Below, piece after piece: positions 6,746 to 16,034 of a DNA stretch of 64,000 bases. Position 1 is the stretch's first letter; every line of letters starts with the position of its first letter. The stretch is taken from the NCBI RefSeq assembly GCF_000814765.1, contig NZ_JWIC01000009.1, positions 1 through 64,000 on the forward strand. Reading direction: 5' to 3'. A program made the translations under genes and the position numbers. The notes under the pieces were generated by a model that was not told where the DNA came from, made no database searches, and saw nothing but the letters and a program-made list of their open reading frames with translations. The stretch is from Pseudoalteromonas luteoviolacea. Lineage in GTDB: Bacteria > Pseudomonadota > Gammaproteobacteria > Enterobacterales > Alteromonadaceae.

Positions 6746-8068
6746 ATGATTAAAAATAGAATTTTGCTTACTGCAGCTCTAGTTGTAGGGATCGCTTGCA
6801 CCTCGGAAAAAGTTGATCAGACGCTGGTAGAGCAAACCACATCTTTGCAGTCTGACGTGATTCGTGAAATGCCAATTGAGTTGAATACTGTCCACTCTCA
6901 AGAAGAGAGTATGCGTACTACAGTAGAGACGATCACGCTTGCGGCTGGGGAAAATTTACTTAGTGTGCTACGCCGCTATGGGATAAGTACGCAACAAGTC
7001 ATCGCGTTAATTGGTGAGCTGAAACCTTGGTTAGATTTGAATAAGCTACCTACAGGCAAGGTTATACAGGTGACACTTGATGAACAAGGTTCACTACTGA
7101 CTCTCGCAATAGGGGTGCGCTTTGCAACCATAGTGACTGCGACATTAGCAGAGGGAGGTTGGCAAGTCACAGAGTCCACTTTAGAAACTGAATTGGTCTA
7201 TAAGCACAGCAAAGTTATGGTTGATGTTAGCCTATATAACAGTGCAATTTATGGAGGAGTGGCAGTCGAAGTTATTCAAAAGGCCATTGCTGTGCTTTCT
7301 CACCGAGTGGACTTTCAAAGAACACTTCGAGATACAGATGTATTTGAGGTCTTATATCAAGCCACTCAATTGCTGAACCCTCATCCATTGTCTAAGCGAA
7401 CCGGTCATCATAAAGTGACGTTCATTAAACTGACTGTGTCGGGCATCGAACATGTTTTGTATCACCATGAAGTAGGTCAAGAATCACAGGGCCAATTTTA
7501 TTATGCAGATGGGCGGCCAGTGCAGAGCTTTTTGTTAAAAACACCACTTAATGGCGCCCGCCTTTCATCAACATTTGGCCATCGGAAGCATCCAATCTTA
7601 GGGTATACAAGACTACACAAAGGGTTGGACTTTGGTGCTGCTGTTGGTACGCCTATTTTTGCCGCCGGTGATGGCCGAGTGCTTAAAGCGAGCTGGGGAG
7701 GTAGCTTTGGCAATCGAGTTTTGATTCAACATGCAAATGGTTATCGCTCCCTATATGCCCACTTACAAGGGTTTGCCAAAGGCATAAAATCAGGGGCCCA
7801 TGTCAGGCAGGGTGAGATCATTGGTTATCTAGGAAATACGGGATTATCGCAAGCGCCCCACTTGCATTTTGAGTTACATAAAAATGGTCAAGCCATTAAC
7901 CCATTAATGCTCAACACATCTCAGTATGCGACCAGTAAGCTTTCAGGTGCCAAGTTAACCGCGTTTTTTCATACTGTTACACGTATAAATTCGCAGTTAA
8001 AAAGCAATGACGTTAAACAAACGGATAATTCAAAGCTAGTTTTAAATCATGAAGTTAAGGAGTATTAG
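6746..8068 (+). CDS. M23 murein DD-endopeptidase, MepM-like
   Basis: This 440-residue exported protein starts two bases after the M56-M23 gene. After an N-terminal signal (cleavage or lipid attachment near C18 is possible, but GIAC is a poor lipobox) comes a LysM/OapA-like region (ENLLSVLRRYGISTQQV) and a middle domain typical of MepM relatives. The C-terminal M23 domain has GHRKHPI, HKGLDFG and APHLHFEL, the full zinc and catalytic set. It should hydrolyse peptide cross-links in periplasmic murein. Its place beside a BlaI-type repressor suggests expression on demand rather than constant use. Confidence 0.9.
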   Translation: MIKNRILLTAALVVGIACTSEKVDQTLVEQTTSLQSDVIREMPIELNTVHSQEESMRTTVETITLAAGENLLSVLRRYGISTQQVIALIGELKPWLDLNKLPTGKVIQVTLDEQGSLLTLAIGVRFATIVTATLAEGGWQVTESTLETELVYKHSKVMVDVSLYNSAIYGGVAVEVIQKAIAVLSHRVDFQRTLRDTDVFEVLYQATQLLNPHPLSKRTGHHKVTFIKLTVSGIEHVLYHHEVGQESQGQFYYADGRPVQSFLLKTPLNGARLSSTFGHRKHPILGYTRLHKGLDFGAAVGTPIFAAGDGRVLKASWGGSFGNRVLIQHANGYRSLYAHLQGFAKGIKSGAHVRQGEIIGYLGNTGLSQAPHLHFELHKNGQAINPLMLNTSQYATSKLSGAKLTAFFHTVTRINSQLKSNDVKQTDNSKLVLNHEVKEY

Positions 8069-8073
8069 TCAGA

Positions 8074-8916
8074 ATGTATAAGCGGTTATTTTTGATTTTA
8101 GTGTCGACCATATTGGTGTTTGCTGTACAGGTATATGCAGGTGATCAGTTCACAATTCAGAATACGCAAATATTAAAGATCAAATCGGACTTTAATCAAC
8201 AGAATTACGAACTGTATGTCCGACTCCCCAAAGGCTATCACAAGTCAAATCGTCATTATCCGTTAGTATTAATTAATGATACGAGTTACGCCATCGCTAC
8301 AGCGAGTGGGATTTTACATTTAATAGAAGGCCGCGATATTGAAGAAGTGATTGTAGTGGGTATTTCCTATTCACAAGGGACAGACCCGTTGTTGAGTCGA
8401 ACCCGGGATTATACCCCGACATTCGCACCTCATGAAACGGGAGGGCACTCCAAAGCAGCGCAGCAAGTATCTGGGCAAGCTGGCAGCTATGTGAAGTTTA
8501 TAGACAATCAGGTAATTCCTTTGATGATTCGCTCGTTTCGAGTGGATAAATCTAGAAAAACATTTGTTGGTCATTCATATGGTGGGTTACTAGGCACGTA
8601 TATTTTACTGCATCAGCCGACGCTATTTGAATCCTATATTTTGGGTAGCCCGTCTCTTTGGTATGACAATAAGGTCATATTTGAGATGGAACGAAGCTAT
8701 GCAAAGCGCAATCATATTTTGCCTGCAACAGTACGCTATTATATTGGGGGTAATGAAGGGTTCATGGTTACAGACCTTAAAGCGTTTATTAGCATTCTAG
8801 ATAAGCGACAATATGAAGGCTTTAATTATCAATATAAAGTCATTCCGAGTACATCACATTTTAGTGTTTTTGCGCTGCTGCTCACAGAAGGTTTAATTGA
8901 TTTATACGGTAAGTAG
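8074..8916 (+). CDS. secreted alpha/beta hydrolase, esterase D/IroE-like
   Basis: A 280-residue protein with a signal peptide (about 1-22, ending VQVYAG). It belongs to the Esterase (PF00756) type: YELYVRLPKGY, YPLVLINDTSY, then the nucleophile elbow GHSYGG near 166 and a late histidine in STSHFSVF. Relatives include siderophore esterases and other ester hydrolases; the substrate is not predictable. It is the last gene of the BlaI/M56/M23 operon, six bases after the M23 gene, and ends before a strong terminator, so it may act on esters in the cell envelope. Confidence 0.82.
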   Translation: MYKRLFLILVSTILVFAVQVYAGDQFTIQNTQILKIKSDFNQQNYELYVRLPKGYHKSNRHYPLVLINDTSYAIATASGILHLIEGRDIEEVIVVGISYSQGTDPLLSRTRDYTPTFAPHETGGHSKAAQQVSGQAGSYVKFIDNQVIPLMIRSFRVDKSRKTFVGHSYGGLLGTYILLHQPTLFESYILGSPSLWYDNKVIFEMERSYAKRNHILPATVRYYIGGNEGFMVTDLKAFISILDKRQYEGFNYQYKVIPSTSHFSVFALLLTEGLIDLYGK

Positions 8917-8967
8917 TCGCTATGTCAAACTGAGAGCGTTAATGCTTGTTAGCGCTATATTTCTATC

Positions 8968-8998
8968 AAATAGGAGCACTTTATTGCTCCTATTTTTG
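8968..8998 (+). terminator. strong intrinsic terminator
   Basis: An 11-bp perfect stem (8968-8978 with 8985-8995), loop of six, and a T run closes the BlaI/M56/M23/esterase operon. Confidence 0.9.
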
Positions 8999-9359
8999 CA
9001 TGTAATTAAATTTTAGTCGTAGTGTGCTGTAATTTAATTGAGGCTGGATTGTGAAAAAGTGTCAATAAGAATTCACCTTTCAATTTTAATGCGTATCGCT
9101 CACTAAAAAATATCTTAAGTGAATGTTTATTAAGTACTAATTTATATGCTACGGGTAATGTAGTGGACCTCATTATGAATATAACTATATATTTATAAAG
9201 AGATTTTCATCATTAGGAAAGGCTCTTAAGGTTGAATTATCACGGATTTCCTTGGTACACTTGATAGGCCATAGTATTTATGAATATTTACATATTTAGC
9301 ATTATTGGTGTCGGTTTTTAGTCCACCTTGTACGTCAAACTTTAGTTGGGAATAGTTGG
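8999..9359. other. non-coding gap before CadC-like gene
   Basis: About 360 bases rich in A+T after the terminator. I see no reading frame with a ribosome binding site and only a weak inverted repeat (AATTAAA/TTTAATT near 9005-9040). It presumably holds the promoter of the regulator gene. Confidence 0.4.
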
Positions 9360-11474
9360 TTGCAAAAGGATAGTATTAAAGCTTCACTTGGTGATTTTAT
9401 TATTGATTTAGAGCAAGGTTTGCTCTTTCTAAATGGTGAAGAAACTTCAGTCGAACCTAAAGTAATGGAGTTATTATTATATCTCTATGACTGTCGTGGT
9501 CGTTACGTTACCGTTGACGAGTTGCACAAGCATGTTTGGGCTGATCGTGTAGTTACCGACACCGCTGTCAGAGGCACGGTTAAAAAGCTGCGTGTCATCT
9601 TAAGAGATGATGACTTAACGAATCCAAAGTATATCAAGTCGGTTGCAAAGCGGGGATATAAGCTCGTTTGTGATACCAATATTCTAGATAGCTCAACAGT
9701 GAGCCCAGTTGAAGCCGCGCCTATTGAAGCCACGCCAGTTCAAGACAGTGTCTCGACAGAAGTTGTGCAACCCACCTTTGAGCCCCAGCATAAAAAACAG
9801 CGTAATGTGACTACGTGGGCGGTTGCAGTCTTTATGCTGTTCATTATTTGCTCACTCAGCCTTTATATTAACTTGGACGATGGGCCCCAGTTTGCAGGTG
9901 AAGCGTCGCTCACTGAGTTTAATGGTGATAAAAGAGGGATTGCGGTGTCATCCGATGGTCGCTTTGTCGCTTTTACTGGTCGACACTCTGAGAATGAATC
10001 ACAACAAGTTTATCTGCTCGATAAGCAAGATGGCACCACGCGTAAACTGACAACCAAAGCCACCAATGCACGTTTTCTAAACTTTGCGCAGAATGATAAG
10101 GTACTGGTATTTAGTGACACAGTCACCGGCGCTTCATCACTAAAGCTATTACCATTAACAGTATCTGAGCCTGAAAGTGCAATGGTGACATTGATTGAGG
10201 ATAAATACTGGGTCAGTGATGTCATCGCTGGAAGAACAGAATCTGAAATGATAGTAAAAATTGGGCATAATGCTGGTTCTGTACTAATGCTTTACTCTTT
10301 AGATCTTGAGTCTCTTAAGCTGACCCGACTTTTGACACCCACACACAGCGATGAGTTCATTATCGCCAGCAGTGTTTCTCCGGATAAAAAGCGGTTAGTA
10401 AACGTTATTTTACAATCTGGGAAGTCATCTCTTGTAATACATAATTTTGAAACTCAGTTAGATAAGGTATTGATTACTAGAAATGAGTTGGCTGCGCGCG
10501 CTGTGTGGCTTACCAACAATGACATACTGCTGTTAGATGGTGCTGGATTACACATCATCAATGTCAATACAGGCGAAAGTAAACAGGTTCGTGATAATCC
10601 AGGTGCATTAATATGGGACATAGCTGCTTCTCAAGCTGGTCATGTTGTTGCGATACGCAAATCTCAAGAACGTGCTAATCGGTTGTACATTGAACGTGCA
10701 CTGACGAGTACGAGTGAGGTCAGTAGGTTGATCAATACTTCACCTGAAGTGACATCCATGATATTTGACCCCGTTGATGAGAACATGCGCTGGGTCAGAG
10801 TCAAAAGAAATGATGTGAATTATCTGGGTCATTTAAATATTAAAAATGATCAACTCACCACGTATTTTGAGACGAAAGATAAATTAGAGTTACTGGCAGT
10901 TGCGACAACGAATCAGCACTTATTAGTAAAAGAAAAACACCGTCTTGCGATTTTCTCTATGAAAAGTAGACAGCTAGAGTATTTCACGGCTGATTCGAGC
11001 TCATCGAGTGACGGTGTGTTCTATCAAAATGATAAAGCTGTGTTGTTTGGTGTACAGGTTGGTGGTGAATGGGAAATTCAAAAATATGATATTGAAAGCG
11101 CCACCACAGAAGTATTTGTGCGCCATTTTAAGTCTATCCGGCCTACCAAAAATGGTTTTGTTGCAGCAAACTATGTTGGAGACTTATTCCTTTTATCCCC
11201 TGAATTAGAGGTCATTGAACCACTTGAACATCGCATTAATTTTGAAGCCATTGCTCGGTGGCATGTAAAGCAAAATGGTGTTGTCTGGTCTGACTTCGAC
11301 TACTTAAAGAGCTATGTAAATCACTTTGATTTGGAATCACGGGAACATACCATGATTGAGGATATGTTTTATAGTTTGTATCCAAGGATCTCCGTGAATG
11401 AACAAGCCAGCCACATTGTGTATTTATCAGTTCAAATAAATGACTCTGCCATACAGCAGTTGTATTTTAAGTAA
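9360..11474 (+). CDS. CadC-like membrane regulator with propeller-like sensor
   Basis: A 704-residue protein with an OmpR-type winged helix at about 7-104 (VEPKVMELLLYLYDCRGRYV, VRGTVKKLRVILRDD, YIKSVAKRGYKL), a linker, one membrane helix at about 151-171 and a roughly 530-residue extracytoplasmic part with TolB/WD40-like beta repeats (DGRFVAFTGRHSENESQQVY and similar). This is the CadC/ToxR plan: the DNA-binding domain stays inside and the sensor is outside. It starts at TTG 9360; no ATG or GTG lies upstream in frame before a stop. A tiny secreted-peptide gene follows by 46 bases and may be its target or its signal. Confidence 0.88.
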   Translation: MQKDSIKASLGDFIIDLEQGLLFLNGEETSVEPKVMELLLYLYDCRGRYVTVDELHKHVWADRVVTDTAVRGTVKKLRVILRDDDLTNPKYIKSVAKRGYKLVCDTNILDSSTVSPVEAAPIEATPVQDSVSTEVVQPTFEPQHKKQRNVTTWAVAVFMLFIICSLSLYINLDDGPQFAGEASLTEFNGDKRGIAVSSDGRFVAFTGRHSENESQQVYLLDKQDGTTRKLTTKATNARFLNFAQNDKVLVFSDTVTGASSLKLLPLTVSEPESAMVTLIEDKYWVSDVIAGRTESEMIVKIGHNAGSVLMLYSLDLESLKLTRLLTPTHSDEFIIASSVSPDKKRLVNVILQSGKSSLVIHNFETQLDKVLITRNELAARAVWLTNNDILLLDGAGLHIINVNTGESKQVRDNPGALIWDIAASQAGHVVAIRKSQERANRLYIERALTSTSEVSRLINTSPEVTSMIFDPVDENMRWVRVKRNDVNYLGHLNIKNDQLTTYFETKDKLELLAVATTNQHLLVKEKHRLAIFSMKSRQLEYFTADSSSSSDGVFYQNDKAVLFGVQVGGEWEIQKYDIESATTEVFVRHFKSIRPTKNGFVAANYVGDLFLLSPELEVIEPLEHRINFEAIARWHVKQNGVVWSDFDYLKSYVNHFDLESREHTMIEDMFYSLYPRISVNEQASHIVYLSVQINDSAIQQLYFK

Positions 11475-11520
11475 CGCTTTTTACTTCTACCCATAAACAT
11501 ATAAAAATATGAGAATAATA

Positions 11521-11667
11521 ATGAATACCAATAAACTACTCTGCGTAGCAGTACTTTTCTCGCTGATATCTGGGCCTGTTTATGCCACAAGTCCAGCGGA
11601 ACCTGAATTTTGTAATTTAGTTGGAGAGTGTTATGACCCTACAGATCCCGAGAAGGAAAGCAGATAG
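11521..11667 (+). CDS. small secreted two-cysteine peptide
   Basis: A 48-residue frame with a textbook signal peptide (MNTNKLLCVAVLFSLISG, cleavage likely after PVYA at 22), leaving about 26 mostly acidic residues: TSPAEPEFCNLVGECYDPTD and a charged tail. Two cysteines spaced C-x5-C could form a disulfide in the periplasm. The ribosome binding site is weak (GAG). It follows a CadC-like sensor gene by 46 bases in the same direction and a stem-loop follows it. I do not recognise the peptide. Confidence 0.6.
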   Translation: MNTNKLLCVAVLFSLISGPVYATSPAEPEFCNLVGECYDPTDPEKESR

Positions 11668-11689
11668 ACACATTTTATAAGCTTTACTT

Positions 11690-11733
11690 GGGCTCAGTTA
11701 TGTTTATTTTAGCTTTATGCTTGCACTGAGCCC
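11690..11733 (+). terminator. possible stem-loop terminator
   Basis: GGGCTCAGT (11690-11698) pairs perfectly with ACTGAGCCC (11725-11733) over a long loop of 26. No T run follows, so it is a weak candidate for the end of the regulator/peptide transcript. Confidence 0.35.
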
Positions 11734-12050
11734 GATATATATCACCACTCACCTGTGCAACAACTCATCATTTTATATAACCAATATTTTTATAAAACTT
11801 TCCACTAAAATTTATTTTTATTTGTGTTTGTTAAGCAATTGATTTTATTACTTACTTTTTAGGTTACAAAAAAGTAATCGTTTAGTTGTTGGTGTTAGAA
11901 ACGCATTTTTATAACTTGAGAGCCGCGGCAAGGAATGGGCGTTGGGTGGTGTGATTCACCTCCAGTTTTTTGTACGGATGCAAAAGTAGATTGGAGGTTG
12001 GATCGCCTAACTGAAATGAATGCAATGAAATAGTGTTTGAATCAGTAACC
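11734..12050. other. non-coding stretch
   Basis: AT-rich first half without genes. A 7-bp inverted repeat (ACCTCCA 11958-11964 with TGGAGGT 11992-11998) lies in a short open frame of 32 codons (11935-12033) that has no spaced ribosome binding site. I do not call it a gene. Confidence 0.35.
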
Positions 12051-12300
12051 AGCTAGGATGCAGTGAGTCAGCCAGGATGCAGTGAAATCAGCCAGGATGC
12101 AGTGAAGTCAGCTAGGATGCAGTGAGTCAGCCAGGATGCAGTGAAGTCAGCCAGGATGCAGTGAAGTCAGCCAGGATGCAGTGAAGTCAGCCAGGATGCA
12201 GTGAAGTCAGCCAGGATGCAGTGAAGTCAGCCAGGATGCAGTGAAGTCAGCCAGGATGCAGTGAAGTCAGCTAGGATGCAGTGAGTCAGCTAGGATGCAC
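12051..12300. repeat. 20-bp minisatellite, about 12.6 copies
   Basis: The unit AGCCAGGATGCAGTGAAGTC is repeated head to tail. Ten central units are nearly identical at 20 bp. Units with AGCTAGG and a one-base deletion (19 bp) sit at 12051, 12110 and 12269, and a partial one at 12288. There are no spacers, so it is not CRISPR. The length breaks any reading frame. Confidence 0.95.
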
Positions 12301-12745
12301 GAATTCCTCGTGAGTGAATATAAATAAAAGAATAAGCCAGCTATAAATACGAGATGAGTATATTTCCCTCCCTCTTAAAGGGAAAGGAAGTAGGATCAAG
12401 TTTACATTGGTGTTACTGAGAGTCGAATCTGGGGATGTTTGCTAATTTCAAGGAAGGTCGCCACATATGCGAAATGGACTGTAATAGGCCGTTGTCATAT
12501 GACCGCAAGGAGAGCGGTACTGGCTTTTATTCTTTTGCCTTGCCGCAATTTCTACTAATTTCTACTTTGATGATGAAGGGGCACTAAACTCTTTTTAGTT
12601 GCCGCTTGCGATCATATGCTTATTAAGCGTCATTTATATCATGTCAGGACACAGTAAGTTGAACTTAGATTGAGATCCAATACTATGTAACTGTGATATA
12701 CCAAGGCAGGCAGCTGATCGAGTTGCATGATACAGCCTTATAAAA
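12301..12745. other. non-coding stretch after the minisatellite
   Basis: No convincing frame is present. It contains a short inverted repeat near 12371 and the 123-bp inverted-repeat segment listed separately. The sequence is probably intergenic padding between the peptide gene and the convergent helicase gene. Confidence 0.35.
12496..12618. repeat. 123-bp segment bounded by 14-bp inverted repeats
   Basis: CATATGACCGCAAG (12496-12509) and CTTGCGATCATATG (12605-12618) are inverted repeats with one mismatch. Between them is a duplicated AATTTCTACT. The size and plan recall a miniature inverted-repeat element or a long-stem RNA, but no target duplication is evident. Confidence 0.35.
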
Positions 12746-12767
12746 ACGCTGAGTGTTCACTCAGCGT
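12746..12767 (-). terminator. terminator of the helicase gene
   Basis: ACGCTGAGTG and CACTCAGCGT form a 10-bp stem with a two-base loop; read on the minus strand it is followed by TTTTTAT. It lies 26 bases past the helicase stop. Confidence 0.85.
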
Positions 12768-12792
12768 ATATCGACCAACATGGCTAATTCAA

Positions 12793-14196
12793 CTAATTGG
12801 GTTTATTTCTTGAGCGGCTTTTTTGTGGTGCGCTGCGCTTACTCTCTTTCGAGGTCGGGTTGTGCTTTTGCCCCTGCTTCTGTCCCGCCGGCTTTTTACT
12901 CTGTTGTGGCTTTCTATTTCGTGCTTGGCTCTTATTTACTGTTGGCTGTTTAGCAGTCTTAGCCGTTTTGTCCGACCCCTCTGGTGATGGCTTCTTCTTT
13001 TTTGGTTTTTTGGGCTTTTTAGGTTTCAAAGGTCGAGTGTCTAACTCCTTCTCTGGTACTGGGTTTTGAGGGACAAAACCAGGCTCTTCGGCACGTGGGA
13101 TCAACGCACCGATAAAACGTTCGATACCATAGAGATCATCGGCGTCAGCTGCGGTTACAAATGACACTGCTATGCCCTCGCTTCCTGCTCGGCCAGTACG
13201 GCCAATACGGTGCACATAATCTTCATAGGTATTCGGCAAGTCATAATTGATAACATAGGGCAGTTCATTAATGTCTAAACCACGCGCCACGATATCAGTC
13301 GCAACAAGTACATTTATATCGCCACTTTTGAAGCCTGTCAGCGCTTTAACTCTTGCACCTTGGGATTTGTTGCCATGTATGGCCGCAGCACTGATATGGT
13401 TTTTTTCTAAATAGGTAACCAGTCGATTTGCCCCATGTTTGGTTCGACAAAATACCAGTACTTGCTGCCATTTTTTATTTAAAATGAAATGACTGAGCAA
13501 TTTGTTTTTTTGTGACTTATCCAACGCATAGGCACTTTGTATTACCGTTTTTGCTGCGGTATTTTCAGTGGCGACAGAAATCTCGACAGGTGCAGAAAAT
13601 AGCGTTTTAGCCAGTGTTCGAATCGGGTCTGAGAAAGTCGCTGAAAAAAGTAAATTTTGACGCTTTTTTGGCAACAGACTAATGATCTTCTTTAGGTCGT
13701 GAATAAAGCCCATATCCAGCATGCGGTCGGCTTCATCTAAAACTAAAGCACTGAGTTCATTGAATTTAACAGCATTTTGCTGATATAAATCGAGTAAGCG
13801 ACCTGGTGTGGCGATTAATATGTCCACCCCTTTTCTCAGACGCATCATTTGCGGGTTAATTTTTACTCCACCATATACAACTGTGCTGCGAATACGGGTA
13901 CCTTGGCTGTAAGTTTCTACGTTTTCAGATATTTGTATGGCCAACTCCCGTGTTGGCGCTAAGACTAAAACTCGTGCTTGATTGGCATGTGGTTGCTGTG
14001 TGTTTAGCAACTGCTCGATGAGTGGCAAGGTAAACGCCGCGGTTTTACCTGTACCTGTTTGCGCCGCTGCCATTACATCCTCGCCAGCCAGCACTGCAGG
14101 GATTGCTTGCTGTTGTATTGGTGTAGGTGATTGATAGCCTTTGGATTGGAGTGTATCTAGCAGTACTTGAGATAGCCCAAGTTGGGAAAAATTCAT
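12793..14196 (-). CDS. rhlE: DEAD-box RNA helicase, RhlE type
   Basis: A 467-residue ATP-dependent RNA helicase with all core motifs: a Q motif (GYQSPTPIQQQAIP), Walker A AAQTGTGKT, PTRELA, DEAD, SAT and HRIGRTGRAG. A basic, lysine-rich tail of about 90 residues (KPKKPKKPKKKK) follows, as expected for RNA binding. Such helicases act in RNA decay, ribosome assembly and cold adaptation. I start it at the ATG of MNFSQLGL (14196), the usual RhlE start, with GAGA upstream. A TTG at 14220 would add eight residues. Confidence 0.93.
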   Translation of the reverse strand: MNFSQLGLSQVLLDTLQSKGYQSPTPIQQQAIPAVLAGEDVMAAAQTGTGKTAAFTLPLIEQLLNTQQPHANQARVLVLAPTRELAIQISENVETYSQGTRIRSTVVYGGVKINPQMMRLRKGVDILIATPGRLLDLYQQNAVKFNELSALVLDEADRMLDMGFIHDLKKIISLLPKKRQNLLFSATFSDPIRTLAKTLFSAPVEISVATENTAAKTVIQSAYALDKSQKNKLLSHFILNKKWQQVLVFCRTKHGANRLVTYLEKNHISAAAIHGNKSQGARVKALTGFKSGDINVLVATDIVARGLDINELPYVINYDLPNTYEDYVHRIGRTGRAGSEGIAVSFVTAADADDLYGIERFIGALIPRAEEPGFVPQNPVPEKELDTRPLKPKKPKKPKKKKPSPEGSDKTAKTAKQPTVNKSQARNRKPQQSKKPAGQKQGQKHNPTSKESKRSAPQKSRSRNKPN

Positions 14197-14420
14197 GCAA
14201 GTTCTCTTCTGTTTGGCCAAAATACAACTCGGCCTTTGCTTTAATCTTATGGTGAGCGATAGTGGTACCGCAAGTTAGCGATAATAGCAGAGATGTGGGT
14301 ATCTGCCGAATGAATTATGTTTACTCCTCATAGCCGGTTAGGAGAAATCCCCATTTAAAATGCAGCGATTTTAACTGGCTTATCTATACTTTGCTGAATC
14401 AGGGATGCGCGGAGGTTGAT

Positions 14421-16034
14421 ATGGATTTAACACATCGTCATTATGCTAAGTGGCTACAAGGGCTGGTGGTCATATTTGGGCTCGGTTTTACTATGATTAT
14501 GGCCTATATGCTGCACCTCGATCAGCAACGTTTAATATCGCAAGAGTTTAGAAGTGAATATGTTTTGCGTGTTGATTCATTCAAACAAAGTGTATTGAGC
14601 CGATTAACAACACTGCATAGCTTAGCCATTTTATTTGAAACACAGCCCTCCGCAAATAAGCTGCTTTTTAGAAAAGTATCTGCAAAGCTACTTACCACAC
14701 ACCCTGGGATCCAAGCTTTGGAGTGGGCGCCAAGGGTACCGCATCAGGATAGAGAGGAATTTGAGCGGCAGGGCCTCAGGAATTACACACATTTTTCCAT
14801 TACAGAGCGCCAACCTAAAGGGGTGATACAAAGAGCCGATGAGCGTAAAGAGTACTACCCAGTCCAGTTTGTAGAACCAATATACGGCAATGAAATTGCA
14901 CTTGGCTTTGATCTTTTATCTGATACTCGTCGGCAATCAACCATTCAGGCATCAAGAGACTTAGCTCTACCACTAGCGACTTCGAGCATTAAACTTGTAC
15001 AAGATCCGAAAGAGCAACATGCATTTTTAGCTTTGCGCCCTGTGTACCTAGAACAGCCGGTGACTGTGCTGGAAAAAAGAGCGCATATTCTTGGTTTTGT
15101 GGTCGGTGTATTTAAAGTGCAAACGCTTATCATGCAATCAAAACTGGGGAAAAATGAAGGGGATATTGAATTTCTAATTGAAGATATGACTGAGTCATCT
15201 GCGGCGCAGACATTGCACCGTCATGGCGATATGACGTCGTCATTTTTACCGCATAGGATTTGGATTGAAGTGTGGGGGCGGGATTGGCGGATCAGTGCGG
15301 TACCTACAGCGCAGTTTATTCAAAGTCGAACTTCCTCGATGCCCTATATTGTATTAGTTATTGGCGTTTTATCGACGATACTCACCTTGCTTTATGTTCG
15401 CTTACTTTATCGTAAGCAAGTTGCCATTGCGCAAGCTGTACGAGCAAAAACACATGAGCTGGATAAAGCCAACGAGCGTTTGTTGGTGTTAACACAAGTA
15501 GATGGATTAACGCAGGTCTCAAATCGTCGCTATTTTGATTTGCAGCTACAAAAGGAGTGGCGTCGAGCTGTGCGTATTTCTAGTCCAATCAGTTTGCTGG
15601 TGGTGGATATAGATTATTTCAAAGAGTATAACGATCGATATGGACATGTTATGGGAGATGATTGCCTTCATCGGGTCGCACAGGCATTAAATGAACTGGC
15701 AAAACGCTCGTGTGATGTATTTGCACGTATCGGGGGAGAGGAGTTCGTATTTATTTTGCCAGATACAGAGCGAATAGATCTGTTCTCTGAAAACTGCCTT
15801 GCAGCTGTTCGGGGACTGAGGATTCACCATGAAGGATCTGAGGTCTCTAAGTTTGTGTCAGTGAGTGTGGGGGGCGCTGTCATGCGCCCAGAGACACATG
15901 AGAGTGAAGAGATATTGTTGAACCATGCTGACAGAGCGATGTATACGGCCAAAGAAGCTGGCCGTAATTGTGCACATGTGGTGGATTTGGTAAAGCCTAA
16001 ACAGCCACAGCTTCCGATGAGTGTGGCTGATTAG
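14421..16034 (+). CDS. CHASE-domain diguanylate cyclase
   Basis: A 537-residue inner-membrane protein: one helix near 10-32, a periplasmic CHASE sensor (HPGIQALEWAPRV, PVQFVEPIYGNEIALGFDL), a second helix near 300-325 and a cytoplasmic GGDEF domain. The active motif reads GGEEF (near 437), and an allosteric I-site RSCD lies exactly five residues before it, so an active, product-inhibited cyclic-di-GMP synthase is expected. The ATG at 14421 has a GGAGG site; the longer TTG frame from 14391 is unlikely. Its 3' end overlaps the convergent gene by 38 bases. Confidence 0.92.
   Translation: MDLTHRHYAKWLQGLVVIFGLGFTMIMAYMLHLDQQRLISQEFRSEYVLRVDSFKQSVLSRLTTLHSLAILFETQPSANKLLFRKVSAKLLTTHPGIQALEWAPRVPHQDREEFERQGLRNYTHFSITERQPKGVIQRADERKEYYPVQFVEPIYGNEIALGFDLLSDTRRQSTIQASRDLALPLATSSIKLVQDPKEQHAFLALRPVYLEQPVTVLEKRAHILGFVVGVFKVQTLIMQSKLGKNEGDIEFLIEDMTESSAAQTLHRHGDMTSSFLPHRIWIEVWGRDWRISAVPTAQFIQSRTSSMPYIVLVIGVLSTILTLLYVRLLYRKQVAIAQAVRAKTHELDKANERLLVLTQVDGLTQVSNRRYFDLQLQKEWRRAVRISSPISLLVVDIDYFKEYNDRYGHVMGDDCLHRVAQALNELAKRSCDVFARIGGEEFVFILPDTERIDLFSENCLAAVRGLRIHHEGSEVSKFVSVSVGGAVMRPETHESEEILLNHADRAMYTAKEAGRNCAHVVDLVKPKQPQLPMSVAD

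Noticed and set aside
11935..12033. 32-codon frame beginning MGVGWCDSPP
   Set aside because: AAGGA touches the ATG with no spacing, it overlaps an inverted repeat, and no signal or known motif is present. Not excluded, but not supported.
12051..12300. CRISPR array
   Set aside because: The units are directly adjacent with no spacers, and no cas genes are near.
12753..13069. Plus-strand frames over the helicase tail
   Set aside because: Antisense to the lysine-rich tail of the RhlE-like gene; phenylalanine- and leucine-rich content is the mirror of lysine codons.
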